Below are positions 39,149-51,710 of a DNA stretch of 62,000 nt, piece after piece. The stretch's first letter is position 1; each line of letters opens with the position of its first letter. The notes beneath the pieces are model-generated. The model was given only the letters and a program-made list of their open reading frames with translations. It made no database searches and was not told the DNA's origin. The stretch is from Neocallimastix lanati (nom. inval.) (taxonomy: Eukaryota > Neocallimastigomycota > Neocallimastigomycetes > Neocallimastigales > Neocallimastigaceae): positions 55,001-117,000 of the forward strand of contig JACVTC010000165.1 in NCBI GenBank assembly GCA_016946835.1. Reading direction: 5' to 3'. Made by a program: the position numbers and the translations under genes.

Positions 39149-40179
39149 CATTTAAAATTATTTCTATAATAATAATAATAATAATAATTTTTTTATATAG
39201 CAAAAAATGGTTAATATAAATGAAATAAATATTAATAATTAAACTTTTGAAGTGATAGAGGAAGTGGAAAAAAATATTAATAAATTAACCTTTATAATTT
39301 TTAAAAATTTTTAAAAATTTTAAATTAAATTTTAATTAGATTTAATAGAATTATCTAAATAATTTTATAATTAGCAAGTAATTCTGTAATTGTTTTTAAT
39401 CATATTTTATTTTTATTATGGCAAAAACATAATATTTATAGAAGCAAATACTAATAATTAAACTTTGAAAAATAATGGAAGTGGATACAACTACTAATAA
39501 TTAACCTTTGAAAAATAATGGAAGTGGATACGACTACTAATAATTAAAGTTTTATAGTTTTTAACATTTTTTTTAATTAGATTTAATATAATTAATATAA
39601 ATAATTTTATTATTTTTTTTTATCACAAGAAATTTTGAAATCTTATTTTAATCATATCTTACTTTAATTATGACAAACTTTTGAAAAATTAAAAAAGTGT
39701 AGATAAAACTAATAATTAAACATATATAATAATTAAATTTTTAAAAAAACTTTTTTTTTAAAATCTTTAATAAAATTTTATATAATTATTTAAATAATTT
39801 TATAATTAATTTTATATACGTCATCTTTTTTAATTGTTTTTTTTATTAAAGCAAAAATATGATATTGAATTTAAAACAATTTTAAAGTTTATTGATTCAG
39901 AGTAAATTAGCAATAGAAATTAAATAATAATTATTATTTTTATAATTATTATTATTATTATTTTTTTTTATTTTAACAACTATTTAATTATTTAGTTATT
40001 ATAAACGTAATTAAGTGTTTATCAATTATTTAATTATTCTTTATACTCTATTATTATAATAATAATATAATTTATAATAATATTTCAATGGAATTTTGGT
40101 TTATATTCTATAATAATTTAAAAACTGAAAATCCCTAAAAGAGAAAAGTGATAAAATTACTTTAGTTTTGAAATAAAAA
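38740..40179. repeat. Diverged spacer of the tandem array (unit 0)
   Basis: From the CATTAAGAACGT block near 38772 the sequence resembles the spacer of unit 1 (CATTAAGAACGT at about 45030). It carries at least six degenerate short repeats of about 43 nt in the form TACTAATAATTAAAC..TTTGAA..GGAAGTGGA (near 38958, 38999, 39259, 39479, 39520 and 39695), themselves within longer blocks of about 190-250 bp. The coiled-coil part present before later TLDc copies is missing here. It is the oldest-looking edge of the array. Confidence 0.65.
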
Positions 40180-40591
40180 ATGACACAAAATGGTGATTCT
40201 ATTAAATCATATCATTCCGTATGTAATAATATTCCATATTACTTGGAATTAATCAAAACCTATAATGGGGCTTGATTTGATGGCTACATTGATAAAACAT
40301 GGAATTCAAGTAATTTATATATCAAAGATAATAATCCTTTTTGCTTTTCATTATCAAATAATAAAATTCATCATCTCATTAAAGATAAATGAAAATAAAT
40401 GATCAATACACTATTATGATGATGATGGTCTCTTATTCTGTGATCTCTTTCATATTGGTTTTAATAATTCCTTAAAGAATGGTAGTTGTTATAAAAATTC
40501 ACAATGTTTTTCAGAACTAGAAAAGGGCTATGAAATTAGTTAAAACATTACTGTTTTAGAATTTGAATTTTATAAAGTAAAAATTGAATAA
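40180..40591 (+). pseudogene. TLDc-domain pseudogene, copy 1
   Basis: Reads QNGDSIKSYHSVCNN, KTYNG, a stop where copy 3 has Arg (CGA to TGA), FDGYIDKTW, FCFSLSNNKI, then after stops DDDGLLFCDLFHIGFNN, SELEKGYEIS and VLEFEFYKV. This follows TLDc domains from start to end (DG..k.fH..CdnkgptL.lik...g.iFGGYt, W....y..D..aFlFSL; final f.vLE.EvykV). TLDc proteins have been tied to oxidative-stress protection and V-ATPase regulation in other eukaryotes, but this copy is dead. The coiled-coil part that precedes later copies is absent. Confidence 0.8.
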
Positions 40592-41259
40592 TATTTATAA
40601 ATTAACACAAATACAATAATTTATCTATCATTCAGTAATTTACTTATAATTTTATTTTACTATATTTTATTTTTATTTATGCTTTATATTTTTTTTTGTT
40701 ATACTTTATTCAATTTATTTTATTTTATTTCATTATTATTATATTATTTATTTGTTTTATATTTTGACTTTTTTCTTTATATAGCCAAAAATATATCAAT
40801 GAAAAGTAATAAAATATTTACAAATATGAAATAATAAGAATAAATAATTTTTATTTATTTATTTTTTTTTTATTATTATATTTATATATATTTTTTTATT
40901 TAATTATTAAGTAGTTATAGAATAAATTATTAAATAAAATATATTACAAATATATTTAAATAATAATAAAAAAAAAAAAAAAAAATTCTTTATTGAAGTC
41001 AAAAAAATTTATATTTTAAAAGATTAATATATATATATATATATAAACAATCTAAAAAAAATAGTAAATTTTGTACTTTTTTGCAAAAATATATAACATT
41101 AAATCATTATTTAAATTTTAATTATAATGTTTAATTATAATTAATAATATTTAATGATATTTTGAAATATTATAGAAAAAATAAAAAAATGAAATAAAAA
41201 AGAAAAAATATATTATATATTATTATATGAACATAATTAAAAATATATATACTTTAAAT

Positions 41260-41300
<41 letters not shown>

Positions 41301-41531
41301 TTATATGAATTTTTTTAATTAAAAGTTAAATAAGAAAAATGAATAATCACTATCAAAATACTTTTTTTTTTTTTTTTTTTTTTAATTTATATTCATTATA
41401 ATTTAAATTATGAACAAAATAAATTATTGTATTAGATAACATTATTTCTCTTAAATTTTCACAAAGAAGAAAAAAAATAATATATATATATATTCTTTAT
41501 TTCATTTTTTTTTGTAATGATTTTAATAAAT

Positions 41532-41592
<61 letters not shown>

Positions 41593-41777
41593 TATAATAT
41601 GCAATATAATTATTAGAATATATAATATATATATATTATTATTATTATAATTATTATTATTATTATTAATAAGCTGTTTTCATGTTTATGACAGAATTAA
41701 TTAAAAGGAAAAGAAATATACATGGATACATAAGGTTTTCATTTCTTCCTCAAAAATTAAATGGTATAAAAAATATA

Positions 41778-41808
<31 letters not shown>

Positions 41809-41911
41809 CCTTTACTCTTCTTTTATAAATTAAATAAAAAAAAATATATAAACTATCTTCAAATAATTAGATATTCATTTTTTTTACAATAATAGATTAC
41901 TTATTATTTAA
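40592..41911. other. Unit 1 spacer between TLDc and Asn-rich gene
   Basis: AT-rich spacer rich in T runs (41262-41295, 41363-41383, 41562-41591) and TA arrays. The same spacer occurs at 51710-53148 and from 61245 to the window end. No gene is seen; it should hold the 3' ends of the two convergent genes. Confidence 0.6.
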
Positions 41912-43345
41912 TTATTTTTTATTTATATTATTATTATAATAATATAATAATAATAAAAATATTTCATTGTAATTTTTGTTAATTTCATGTAATAATTTTT
42001 CTAAAAATTCTGATTTTTGATTGCTATCATTAATGCGAAACTCATCAAACATTCTATGTAACCTATTAATGTATTCATTATCTTTATTAATATTATTATT
42101 ACTATAAGCATATAAACTATTGTTAATATGAAAATTATTATAATTATTTAAATTATTACAATGATATAAATTACTATTAATATAATTATTTTTAATATAA
42201 TTATTATTAATATTTTTATTATTATAATAATTATTATTATTATAATTATAATTATTATTATTATTATTAAATTCATTGATAGCAATATTGGTATCATTAT
42301 TTATTGAAATAAGGGAATCATCTATAAAAGGGACATTATTTTCGGAATGAAAATTATTCCCATTGTTTAATAAATTGTTTGAATTTAAGAAATTCAATAA
42401 TACGTTATTTTCAATATTTTTTTGATTTATATTATGGGAAATTAACTCTTGATAATAGTTTTGAGGAATATTTTCCTTAAATTCTGGTAATGCAACAACA
42501 TCATTACTATTATTACATTGAATATTAATTTTATTATTATTATTATTATTATTAATATTATTAAGATAATCTGTGCATGATGATGAGTAATCATTTTCAT
42601 TTTCTTCTTTATATTCATAGAAATTTATTTTAAAATTAAATATTGATTTGAATTCTTTCCATGAATTCTTTTTGAACATACCATTAAGATAATATGGGAG
42701 ATCACTTTCTTTATTACGAAATTTAATTCCAAGAAAAGATTTTTCCTTTCTTTTAGAAAATTGTTTAAAGCAAATAGAAGAAAATGGAATACTAATATAA
42801 GTAGAAGATCTACTACTATTATTTTTCTCTTCAAGAACTATATGAAAAATAATATGAGAATTTTCTTTTTGAGAATTTTTTTTTAATTTAACTTTAATAA
42901 TAATGTTTGACTTTGTTTTTTCAAAATCATCCAATAAAGTTACAGAAGATAATTTATTAAATTTTTTAATTTTAATTTTTTTGATTTTTTCAGCTAAATC
43001 ATTTTCTTTTATATCATTCATCGAAAAGGCTTTTGTTTTATGTAAATATAAATTTACATTTTCATTTATTATTTTTCCAAAATCAAAAGCAAATTCTAAT
43101 GAATTATTAGTTTCCTTATATACAATTCTTTTAACATACTTATTAGAATTTAAAGCCTGATTATGATTTTCTAAAGTCTTCCTTCTTATTTCTTTAATAA
43201 ACTTCACGTGATCATAATTTGATTTGGCTTTAAAGAACCTATTTTTAATAAAACAATTACAATTATAGTTTGAAATATAATTGCTTATATTTTTATAATT
43301 TTTATAATGATTATATATCAAATTTGAAATTTCTGAATCATTCAT
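41912..43345 (-). CDS. Asn-rich array protein, copy 1 (477 residues)
   Basis: Single-exon minus-strand gene. Residues 1-250 are not low-complexity: Lys-rich, with hydrophobic strands (KYVKRIVYK, SNIIIKVKLKK, HIIFHIVLEEK, TYISIPFSSICFKQF) that suggest a beta-rich domain. The rest is Asn-rich with runs of seven or more Asn and conserved islands (VVALPEFKENIPQNYYQEL, FIDDSLISINND). The last about 55 residues (YINRLHRMFDEF, KSEFLEKLLHEINKNYNEI) look helical. I do not recognise the family. A folded domain plus an Asn-rich tail would suit a transcription regulator, but no DNA-binding motif is visible. No signal peptide or membrane segment is seen. The gene converges on the TLDc pseudogene to its left. 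A near-identical copy lies in unit 2. Confidence 0.72.
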   Translation of the reverse strand: MNDSEISNLIYNHYKNYKNISNYISNYNCNCFIKNRFFKAKSNYDHVKFIKEIRRKTLENHNQALNSNKYVKRIVYKETNNSLEFAFDFGKIINENVNLYLHKTKAFSMNDIKENDLAEKIKKIKIKKFNKLSSVTLLDDFEKTKSNIIIKVKLKKNSQKENSHIIFHIVLEEKNNSSRSSTYISIPFSSICFKQFSKRKEKSFLGIKFRNKESDLPYYLNGMFKKNSWKEFKSIFNFKINFYEYKEENENDYSSSCTDYLNNINNNNNNNKINIQCNNSNDVVALPEFKENIPQNYYQELISHNINQKNIENNVLLNFLNSNNLLNNGNNFHSENNVPFIDDSLISINNDTNIAINEFNNNNNNYNYNNNNYYNNKNINNNYIKNNYINSNLYHCNNLNNYNNFHINNSLYAYSNNNINKDNEYINRLHRMFDEFRINDSNQKSEFLEKLLHEINKNYNEIFLLLLYYYNNNINKK

Positions 43346-46300
43346 TTTGATAATATAAATTTATTTAATACTTAATAAAATTTGATAATGAATTTATTTA
43401 AAACTAAATTAAATTTGATAATGAATTTATTTAAAACTAAATTAAATTTTAATAATAATGAATATATTATTAAAAACTTAATAAAATATAGTAATAAATT
43501 TATTTAATAAAATTTAATAATGAATTATTTACAACTTATTATAAATTAATAATGATTTTATTATAAGAATTAATAAATTTTAGTAAAAAAGTCTTTTATT
43601 TTAATGAGTATTTTGGTTTTCTTTTATTATAAATAATAAAAGGAATGAATATATATTATATTAATAATAAATTAATATAATTTTTATTCATATATAAAAG
43701 TTATATATATTAAAAATTAGTAAAAGTAATGATTAATAGGAAATACTATTGAAATAATAATTATAAAAGGTATAATACGTTAAATATATAAATAATATTT
43801 AATTGAAAGGATATTCATAAAAATAATTAAAAGAAAAATTAGTATTTATATACTTTTTTTTTTTTTTTAAAACAATAATATATATATATATAAAATTTGA
43901 TATATTAATAAATTTTTATAATTTTTTTTTATAATTATTAAATTTTATTTTTACAATAAATTTTTAATTATATAAACTAAAATAATTAAAAAAACTTTAA
44001 ATTTTTAAAATCTATACTTAAATAAATAATAAAAAAAAATGGAATCAAGTTTTAATAAAAAAAATATTAATTATAATTTTTGAAATAGAGGAAATGAAAT
44101 AAAAATTAATAATTAAAATTATTATTTTAAATTATAATAATAAAAAAAAATCAATTTTATGTAATATTTATATTAATTTTACATATTTTAAATATAAAAT
44201 AATATTTCTATTTTATACTATTTATTGGTCTTATAAATAATGTTGATATTTATTATTTATTTTATCTTTATTAATATAAATTTATATTGTTTTTATTATA
44301 ATTATTGATATTATTATCATTATTTTAATTAATATCATTAATATAATTATTATTAACATAATTAATATTATTATTATTATTAAAATAATTATTATTATAA
44401 TTATTATTATTATTATTAAAATAATAATAATTATTATTATTATTATTATTATTTTTTTATTTGTATTATTATTATTTTTATTATTTTTATTGATAAAGAA
44501 TTATTATAAAATTAATTATATTTTATGAAAATTTAAACAAACAAAATGTATATCAAATGTATGAAATTAATGTAGTTTAATAATATAGTTAAAGTTTATT
44601 TTATATTATTTTATATATTACTATTTATAAATTATTATTATATTATTATATTATTCGCATATTATACTAATATAATAAAATATAATATATTAATACTATA
44701 AACCTAAATTTTTTTTAAATTTTAGTATAAAAAATTTATTTAGAAATAATTTAGAAAAGTAGACTTTATTAAAAGAAGAGAAGAAGTAATAAAAGTCTTG
44801 TTGTGTGTTATTTTATAATTAAATAAAATAAATCCATACCAAAATATATTTTATTAGTTATATCAGAGCGAATATAACTAAAATATAAAATAATTAGTTT
44901 TATTTAATTATTTATTTAAATAGTTTTGCGTTAGTTTAAAGTTTATTTTTATACAATAAAATTTACAAATAAATTTTTATTAATAATAATTTTTTATTAA
45001 TAAAGTTGTTAAAAACTTCTTAATTTAACATTAAGAACGTAAATACAACTTTCAGTATAAACATTTTATATTTACTATTATAAATTATTTATCAATTATA
45101 GTTTATTATTATTATTACGAAAGTATGGAAACTAATGTGAATAAATTAAACTCTTACATTATATAAAAGAGGTTGAAAATGAATAATAATAAATAAATTT
45201 TGAAGAATTACTAATAATTTAACTTTTAAAAAATAAAGGAAGTGGAAAAATACTTAATAAATAAACTTTTGTAAAAATAAAGGAAGTGGAAGTAAATACT
45301 AAAATAATTAAATTATACCATTATAGTATTAAAATTTTTGATTAATTTTTAATATAATTACTTAAATAATTATATATAAATATTATTAATTATTTTTATA
45401 TCTTTTTTTTTTTAATTTTTTTTTTTTTTTTTAATAACAAAAGAAAAGTACTAGAAATAATATTAATAATTAAACTTTTGAAGAATTAAGGAAGTGGAAA
45501 AAATACTAATAATTAAGACTTTATGATTATTTAAAATTTTTAATTATATTTTATTTAAAATTTTTAAATATATTTTATTTAAAATTTTTAATTATATTTT
45601 ATTTTAATTATTTAAATAATTTTATAATTTTTTTTTTCTTTATATAATTGTTTTTAATTATATTTTATTCCTTTCACAGAAAAAACATAATATTTATAGA
45701 AGCAAATACTAATAATTAAACTTTTAAAAAATTAAAGAAGTGGATACAACTAGTAATAATTAAAGTTTTGAAAAGTCAAGGAAGTGGATGTAACTACTAC
45801 TAATAATTAAACTTTAGAAAAACTTAAGTTTAATAGAATAATTAACATTAGAAATTAAATTATTATAATTATTAATAAAATAATGAATCATAACGACAAA
45901 GGAAGTTGGAAATAAATAATAATAAATAAATTTCGTAAGAATTAAGGAAGAATAAAAAAATACTAATAATTAAATTTTTGAAGAATTAGGAAGTGGAAAA
46001 TAAATACTAATAATTAAATTAAATCATTTTAGTTATATATATAGAATTTAAGTAAATTAACTAACAATAGGAATTAAATAATTATTATTTACTTATATTA
46101 TTATTATCTTTTTATAACTATTATATAATTTTTATTCAATATCAAATTATATTTCAATAATATACATTATAAATATATAAATTAATAAATTAGAAAAGTA
46201 ATATTATTAATAATAATATAACTAATTATTTTTGTAATTAATAAATTCATATTATTCTTATTTTATTTAATGTCAATAATCAATTTAAAATATTTATATA

Positions 46301-46859
46301 TATCTATTAAAATCATTTTGGTTATAAATATATATTTTTATTTTTATTTATATATTTAAAAAAAATTATTTATTTAATAAATATATAATATGAAAATAAA
46401 TATATTTAATTTTTATCACAAATTTTAATTAATATTTTAATATACAAATAACATAAAATTTAGTTTAATAAGTTAAAAAAAATTATATATATTTATCATT
46501 TATTTATTTTATTTTTTATATGGTAATTCTATTAAATTTCTTTATTAAAAACAGCCATAACAAAATACAGAATGGATATTTAATAATATTAATAATTCTA
46601 ACTTTTTGATGATATATATATATATAATTATATTTAAATTATTAATAATTTATTAATGATAAATAATTAGTAATAAAATATAAATAATAAAATATAAATA
46701 TTAAATATTAAATATTAATTATTTAATAATCTATAATAATAAATAATAAATAATAAATAATCAAATAATCAAATAATCAAATAAGATTTCAACTATTGTT
46801 ATAAAAAAAAGTTTGTTTAAATTCTATTAAAGAAAATATTGTAAGTTATAGTGAACCCT
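43346..46859. repeat. Unit 1 spacer with degenerate short repeats
   Basis: Non-coding unit 1 sequence, closely matched by 54436-58020. Next to the Asn-rich gene a 34-bp block containing TTGATAATGAATTTATTTAA occurs twice. Between 45130 and 46010 I count about eight degenerate repeats of about 43 nt containing TACTAATAATTAAAC and GGAAGTGGA. An AT-rich palindromic section around 44300-44460 is built from TTATTA units. No intact gene is seen. Confidence 0.7.
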
Positions 46860-47690
46860 TTAATCTTTGAAATAAATTTAAAAAGAAATACTAATGATAT
46901 AATAGAAATGTTATGTAATAAAATAAATGAATTAAAACAAAAAATAAAAATAATATGATATTTAACTTGAATAAATTTGAAGAAGAAAATAATAATATGG
47001 AATTTAGAATAAATGAATTAGAAATAGAAAATAGTAATATTAAACCCAAAATAAATGAATTAAATTAAAGAAATAATTATTTAAAATTGCAAGTAAATTA
47101 ATTAAAAGAAAATTTTAGTAATTTAGAATCTAAAATAAATGAATTAGAAAAAAAAAAAAAAAAAAAAGAAATAGTTTGAAAGCTGAAGTGAATAAATTAA
47201 ATGAAAAAATTGAATTCAATACCTCTAATTATAAAATCATTAACAAGAAAGAAAATTTTAAATTTACTTAAAATAGATTACTTAAAATCTCTAAAAGAGA
47301 AAAGTGATAAAATTACTATTGTTCAGAAATAAAAAATGTCACAAAATGGAGATTCCATTAAAGCATATCATTCCGTATGTAATAATATTCCATATTACTT
47401 GGAATTAATCAAAACCTATAATGGGGCTTGATTTGATGGCTACATTGATAAAACATGGAATTCCAGTAATTTATATATCAAAGATAATAATTCTTTTTGC
47501 TTTTCATTATCAAATAACAAAATTCATAATCTCATTAAAGATAAATGAACATAAATGAACAATACACTATTTTGATGATGATGGTCTCTTATTCTGTAAT
47601 CTCTTTCATATTGGTTTTAATAATTCTTTAAAGAATGGTAGTTGTTATAAAAATTCATAATGTTTTTCAGAACTAGAAAAGGCCTATGAA
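46860..47690 (+). pseudogene. Coiled-coil/TLDc pseudogene, copy 2 (left part)
   Basis: From about 46885 the plus strand reads a broken coiled coil (MLCNKINELKQKIKII, FEEENNNMEFRINELE, NLESKINELEKK) with several Gln/Lys-like codons turned to TAA/TGA. The TLDc part starts at 47336 (NGDSIKAYHSVCNN) and keeps the same Arg-to-stop change (TGA) as copy 1, then FDGYIDKTWNS and FCFSLSNNKI. The coding sequence is cut at 47690 within the final TLDc block by the LINE insertion and resumes at about 51643. Confidence 0.8.
47676..47690. repeat. Target-site duplication, left
   Basis: GAAAAGGCCTATGAA here and GAAAAGGATTATGAA at 51643-51657 flank the LINE-containing insertion; 13 of 15 bases agree. The uninterrupted copy 1 reads GAAAAGGGCTATGAA at the same place. 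This fits target-primed insertion followed by mutation. Confidence 0.75.
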
Positions 47691-47808
47691 TTTTTTTTTT
47701 TAGACTAAGAGAATAACTTTATTTAATTTATAATAATAATAAAATTACATGATTTTAAAGAAAAAAAATTAATAAAATACATGAAATAAAATATTATATA
47801 TTATAAAA

Positions 47809-48160
47809 TTATAAAAGTGCGTTAGAAGCAATAGCCTCTAACTTTTCCCATTCCTCGATAATAAAACCACGTCCATTATTGCGAGTAATAATTTCAGTAT
47901 TAGTGTTATTAATCGAATTTGTATCTGTCATTTCACTGGGAGGTGAAAATCCATGCCTTATCATTTCGACGTCGACGCTCTTGGTAACGGTAGATTCAAC
48001 GGAATAATACCATTTCATCATCAAACTAAAAGATCGACAAATTAATGGTATTACGTTTGTTAAAAACTCCGCAATCCCCACAAAATACGGAACAGTTGAC
48101 GAAGTTGAACTTTGTTTAAAAATATTGTCAACTAATTGTCTTTGTTCCCCATCATTACTT
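47809..48160 (-). pseudogene. LINE C-terminal coding remnant
   Basis: A 90-codon open stretch begins GIAEFLTNVIPLI and includes KSVDVEMIRHGFSPP, ending in a TAA at 47809. Related coding sequence upstream to about 48160 is out of frame. The same residues occur in the 17.46-17.66 kb fragment, which links the two as the same family. No domain is known to me. Confidence 0.7.
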
Positions 48161-48342
48161 TAATTTTTGAATATATTGAACGCCCACCAAGAAGAGCACT
48201 CAATATATAATAATATATATTATTATTATAATCCTTTTCTGAATCTAAAGAAACATCCAAGGATTTTTGTTCAATTATCATTGCAAACTTCAAAAAAGAG
48301 ATCATCTAGAAAAGGTAAAGATTTATTTCTATAATTTTCCAA

Positions 48343-50729
48343 TTATTTACAGGCAACGATCCAGTGAGAAAAGCTAGGTACACTAACACCACAACAAGGG
48401 CAACATTTAGGGCAATCTTCTGAGACTATTTTTCTTTTAATGGAAATACTAATGTCAAATTTAAAAACACACCTAATTCGAGAAATCCAAAAGAATCCCA
48501 ACTGATACTTAGGATATTGAAATGTTAAATTTCTGATTTCTGAAATAAATCCAAAATCATTCTCCTTGTAAATAATTGCTTTTTTAGCTTTTGAGGGTTT
48601 GAAGACATCTCTTTCCCAATAAAACTTTTTTATTTCACTTGTTTTTTTACAATTTAATTTCTTATCCAAAGTCCTTGATTCTTTTGTCCATGAGTAATGT
48701 GACATAGTGGGAATATTATTAGTGAGATGATTAATAATACATGATGAATTTTTCCATTTTCTAAAGCATCGTAATTAAGATATTGCACAGATAGCTGAAA
48801 GAGGAGGTATTCTCAATTCACGAATAATATCATAGAGACTAACAGAAGAATTATGAGATTTAAATCCATAACTCCAATAAAGTCCTCTATTAATAATTTT
48901 TTGAGCTTTAGAACATCTGCTCTTATTTGAACCAAAGAGAGGATCATAATATATAACAAGACTAAGAATAAACGAAATTAAAACATATTTCTTCAATGGG
49001 AGAGGAACAGATTTATTAATAAGAAATCGAAAGTACAAATTTAACTTGACATTTAAATTACTGTTTAATTTGGATTGTATAGGTTTCAATGATAAAGATT
49101 CATCAAAAGGAATACCAAGATAAGTATAGTTGTCTGTTTTAGATAATTTGTTACTACCAATAAAGAAAGATGGTTATTATCAGTTTAACAAAGTTAATCG
49201 GTTTTACAACAAGAGTAGCACACTTATTAATTCCAAAAGTCATTTCATTATTAATAGCCCATTCATGAACTTTATTCAAAATTTTCTTAAGAGCTTGTTT
49301 AGATGGAGCAACTAAAACAATATCATCCGCAAAAAGTCCACCACAACAATATTGAGAATCTAAATATACACCATACTTATCACAATTATCCAGTATATCA
49401 TTAATGAACAAATTGAATAAAATAAGAGATAGAGGGCATCCTTGTCTAACACCACGATTAATCGAAAATTCTTCTGAGAGATTACCATTAAAAAAAGCAC
49501 GAGCTTTAGAAGATAGATAAAGATTCTTTAAAAGCAGATGACATTTATCTCTAATTCCTAAGTTATATAATTTGGTCAAAATATTAAAGACAGGTACAGA
49601 ATCATAGGCTTTTTTAAGATCGAGAAAAGCAAGATAAGTAAAATTTCCTTGAAATTTTCTTCTTTGATATATCTCTCTAATTGGAATATATAAACTTATG
49701 CGTTCTTCTTTATTTCTAAATCCAAATTGTTCGGGTCTAACAAATTTATGTTCAAGGGCATATTTAACAATTCTATTAGTAACAATCTTTGAAATAATTT
49801 TTAAGCCAACATTAATAAGAGAAATACCACGATAATTATTACAATCCGAAAGATCTCCTTTTTTTTGGAATTGATATTATAGAAGCCGAATTCCACTCTT
49901 CAGGGAAATCACCATCCCAGATTTTGTTAAATAATGAAAGTAAACATTTAGCACACTTAGAGTAGTGATCATCTGAAGAATCATCTTGATTATAGGATAA
50001 ATCAGATTTACTAAAGAAGGCTTTAAAAAAAATTAAATCGGAATACCATCGGGTCCAAGGAGCTTTATTATTTTCCATATCAAGCACAGTGTTTTGAATT
50101 TCTTCCATAGTAATAGAATCATTAATATCCCGAGTAGTATTATTATTAGGATTAGTTCCAAATAAACTTACCCAGTATTCATTATCCAAACTGTGTTGAG
50201 TAACATCAGAAGCTAGTTCACTATAATGTTCAGCAAATCGATTTAATTGATCCGAATAAGAAAATAAAAAGTTACCCTGCTTGTCCTTTAAAACGCTTGA
50301 TGAAATAGAATTAGAGTACATAGGGTGAGATAGCTTCTTTAATTTTAACCAAGCACTCCTAGCATTTTTATTACGAAAATCATTACATACAGATTCTATT
50401 GACTGATGAAATTGTTTTGATTTAATAGAAAACTTAATTGACCTGACTTTACCACATATATTTTTATATTCACGAAGCAAATTCAAAAATTCATCAAGAT
50501 TTTCAAGATTAGGACCTAAAGAAAAATTTTTGATTTCATTAAATGCAACATGAACTATTTAATTGCAATTGGAAATACATTTACTAAGAAATTCCCAAAG
50601 TTCACTAACAGACCATGATTGAAGATCATGAATAAAGATAAGAATGAAATCTTTATTCTGAATATCGTATCTTCTAAGGCCACGCCTCAAAACAGGTATA
50701 GTAGCTGACTTTGAAGAAGTATTATCCAT
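48343..50729 (-). pseudogene. LINE reverse transcriptase (decayed)
   Basis: The likely original start is the ATG at 50729, in frame with the longest open stretch; codon 57 is now TAA (50559-50561). The RT fingers follow: MENNKAP with a +1/-1 frameshift pair near 50040-50070, SIISIPKK with a frameshift in an A run near 49865, then RGVRQGCPLS near 49435-49465 and the catalytic LFADDIVLV (FADD at 49322-49333). Thumb and later parts run through INRGLYWSYGFKSH near 48870 to ERDVFKPSKAKK near 48600. The end carries CPKCCPCCG, then H and C residues (near 48345-48410), a zinc-knuckle-like motif common near the C-termini of LINE proteins. Several frameshifts and stops make it inactive. The product would copy its RNA at a nicked chromosomal target. 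Confidence 0.88.
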
Positions 50730-50740
50730 TTCAAGAAAGC

Positions 50741-51120
50741 CTAAAAAATAAAATAAAAGAAGAATAAAATAAAAAAATTAATAAAAATAATAAAAAATAG
50801 ATAAAAAGAATTTTTTTTTTATAATATATATAATAAATTAAAATAAAAATAAAAGAGAAAGTAAATTCCCTTAAAATAGTATATAAAAAAAATTGGTGTT
50901 GAATATATGAAAGCTTAAAATATATAATTGTTCTTGATGATTTAACAGATTTTAGATTTTGTAAATAACTGATATATCTGGTATTACTGATATATATTTA
51001 TAAATTTACACAAGGGTTAGAAATTTATTGATACAAAATTACTTGTATATACTATTACAATGAATAATCGTTTCTTTTTATCTTTTGACTGATTGTAATT
51101 CTTTCAATTAATAAAGTACT
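50741..51120. other. AT-rich segment at the 5' side of the LINE
   Basis: AT-rich sequence between the RT start and the coding-like island. On the minus strand it ends TTTATTTTTTAGGCTTTC just before the RT ATG, which resembles a splice acceptor. It lies inside the target-site duplications, so it came with the insertion or entered later. Confidence 0.45.
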
Positions 51121-51642
51121 TTAAGATGTTAAAAATTTTCTGTTGAATAATCATAAATTAGCTAAAAGTATATTTAAAAAGGAAAAAATATTAGTAGAGA
51201 AAGACTATAAAAAAGATTCCCATCCATTAAATAATGTTTTAAACACAAGCTTTGGAGTGAATCAATCTCCTACATTTTCATTTTACAATAGCTACATGAA
51301 AGTATAAATAATACTATAGAAAAATACATATACAAAATAATGCTAAAGTAAAAAATACAATAGATTCATTACAATGATAATATGTAGAAACTACATGATA
51401 TTATTAATTATACAACTCCAATGTTACTACATATCTAGTTTAAAACAATATAAAACATTAAGTTCACTTTCTACAGTCTTCCAGTATTTCAATTTTCTCT
51501 CTTCGTACTAGAAGCCACTTTAGAAAGAATAACCATCGATTATCATCAGAATCACAGAAAGCTGTAATTAGTACACCTGATATAGGTTATTCCTTTTCCA
51601 TCAACCCTCCATGGACCTGGAAAAACAGCTCACATCATTGGG
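51121..51642. pseudogene. Coding-like island inside the insertion (strand undecided)
   Basis: GC-richer than its flanks. On the plus strand two open stretches (about 51127-51303, ending QSPTFSFYNSYMK, and 51478-51642, containing STPDIGYSFSINPPWTWK) are joined in frame by a GT-AG segment 51304-51477 (GTATAA..CTACAG), as in an exon-intron-exon fragment. On the minus strand 51478-51600 is also open for about 37 codons (DSDDNRWLFFLKWLLVRREK). I cannot tell which strand was coding. The plus-strand frame has no stop of its own before the target-site duplication, so the piece is truncated there. Confidence 0.4.
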
Positions 51643-51710
51643 GAAAAGGATTATGAAATTAGTTAAAATATTATTGGTTTAAGAATTTGAATTTTATAAA
51701 GAAAAAATTG
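51643..51710 (+). pseudogene. Coiled-coil/TLDc pseudogene, copy 2 (right part)
   Basis: Starts with the right target-site duplication (51643-51657) and continues the TLDc end (YEIS, then a decayed equivalent of VLEFEFYKV) that is continuous in copy 1 at 40525-40591. This proves the LINE split the pseudogene. Confidence 0.75.

Larger units (their letters stand above)
47691..50740 (-). mobile_element. Non-LTR (LINE) retrotransposon, family 1
   Basis: Minus-strand element ending at 47691 in an 11-nt poly(A) (T on the plus strand), preceded by TTATTCTCTTAGTCTA. It holds one long decayed reading frame with a reverse transcriptase and a Cys-rich C-terminal part. No endonuclease domain could be recognised at the 5' side, so the element is either 5'-truncated or of unusual structure. 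It interrupts the TLDc pseudogene of unit 2 and is absent from units 1 and 3. Confidence 0.85.

Noticed and set aside
42903-43160. Plus-strand 85-codon frame (and its copy at 53993-54250)
   Set aside because: It is antisense to the conserved N-terminal domain of the Asn-rich genes and Phe/Leu-rich, as expected from antisense of Lys/Asn codons.
45130-46010. CRISPR-like regularly spaced repeats
   Set aside because: The 43-nt repeats are degenerate, unevenly spaced, without unique spacers, and lie in eukaryotic DNA.
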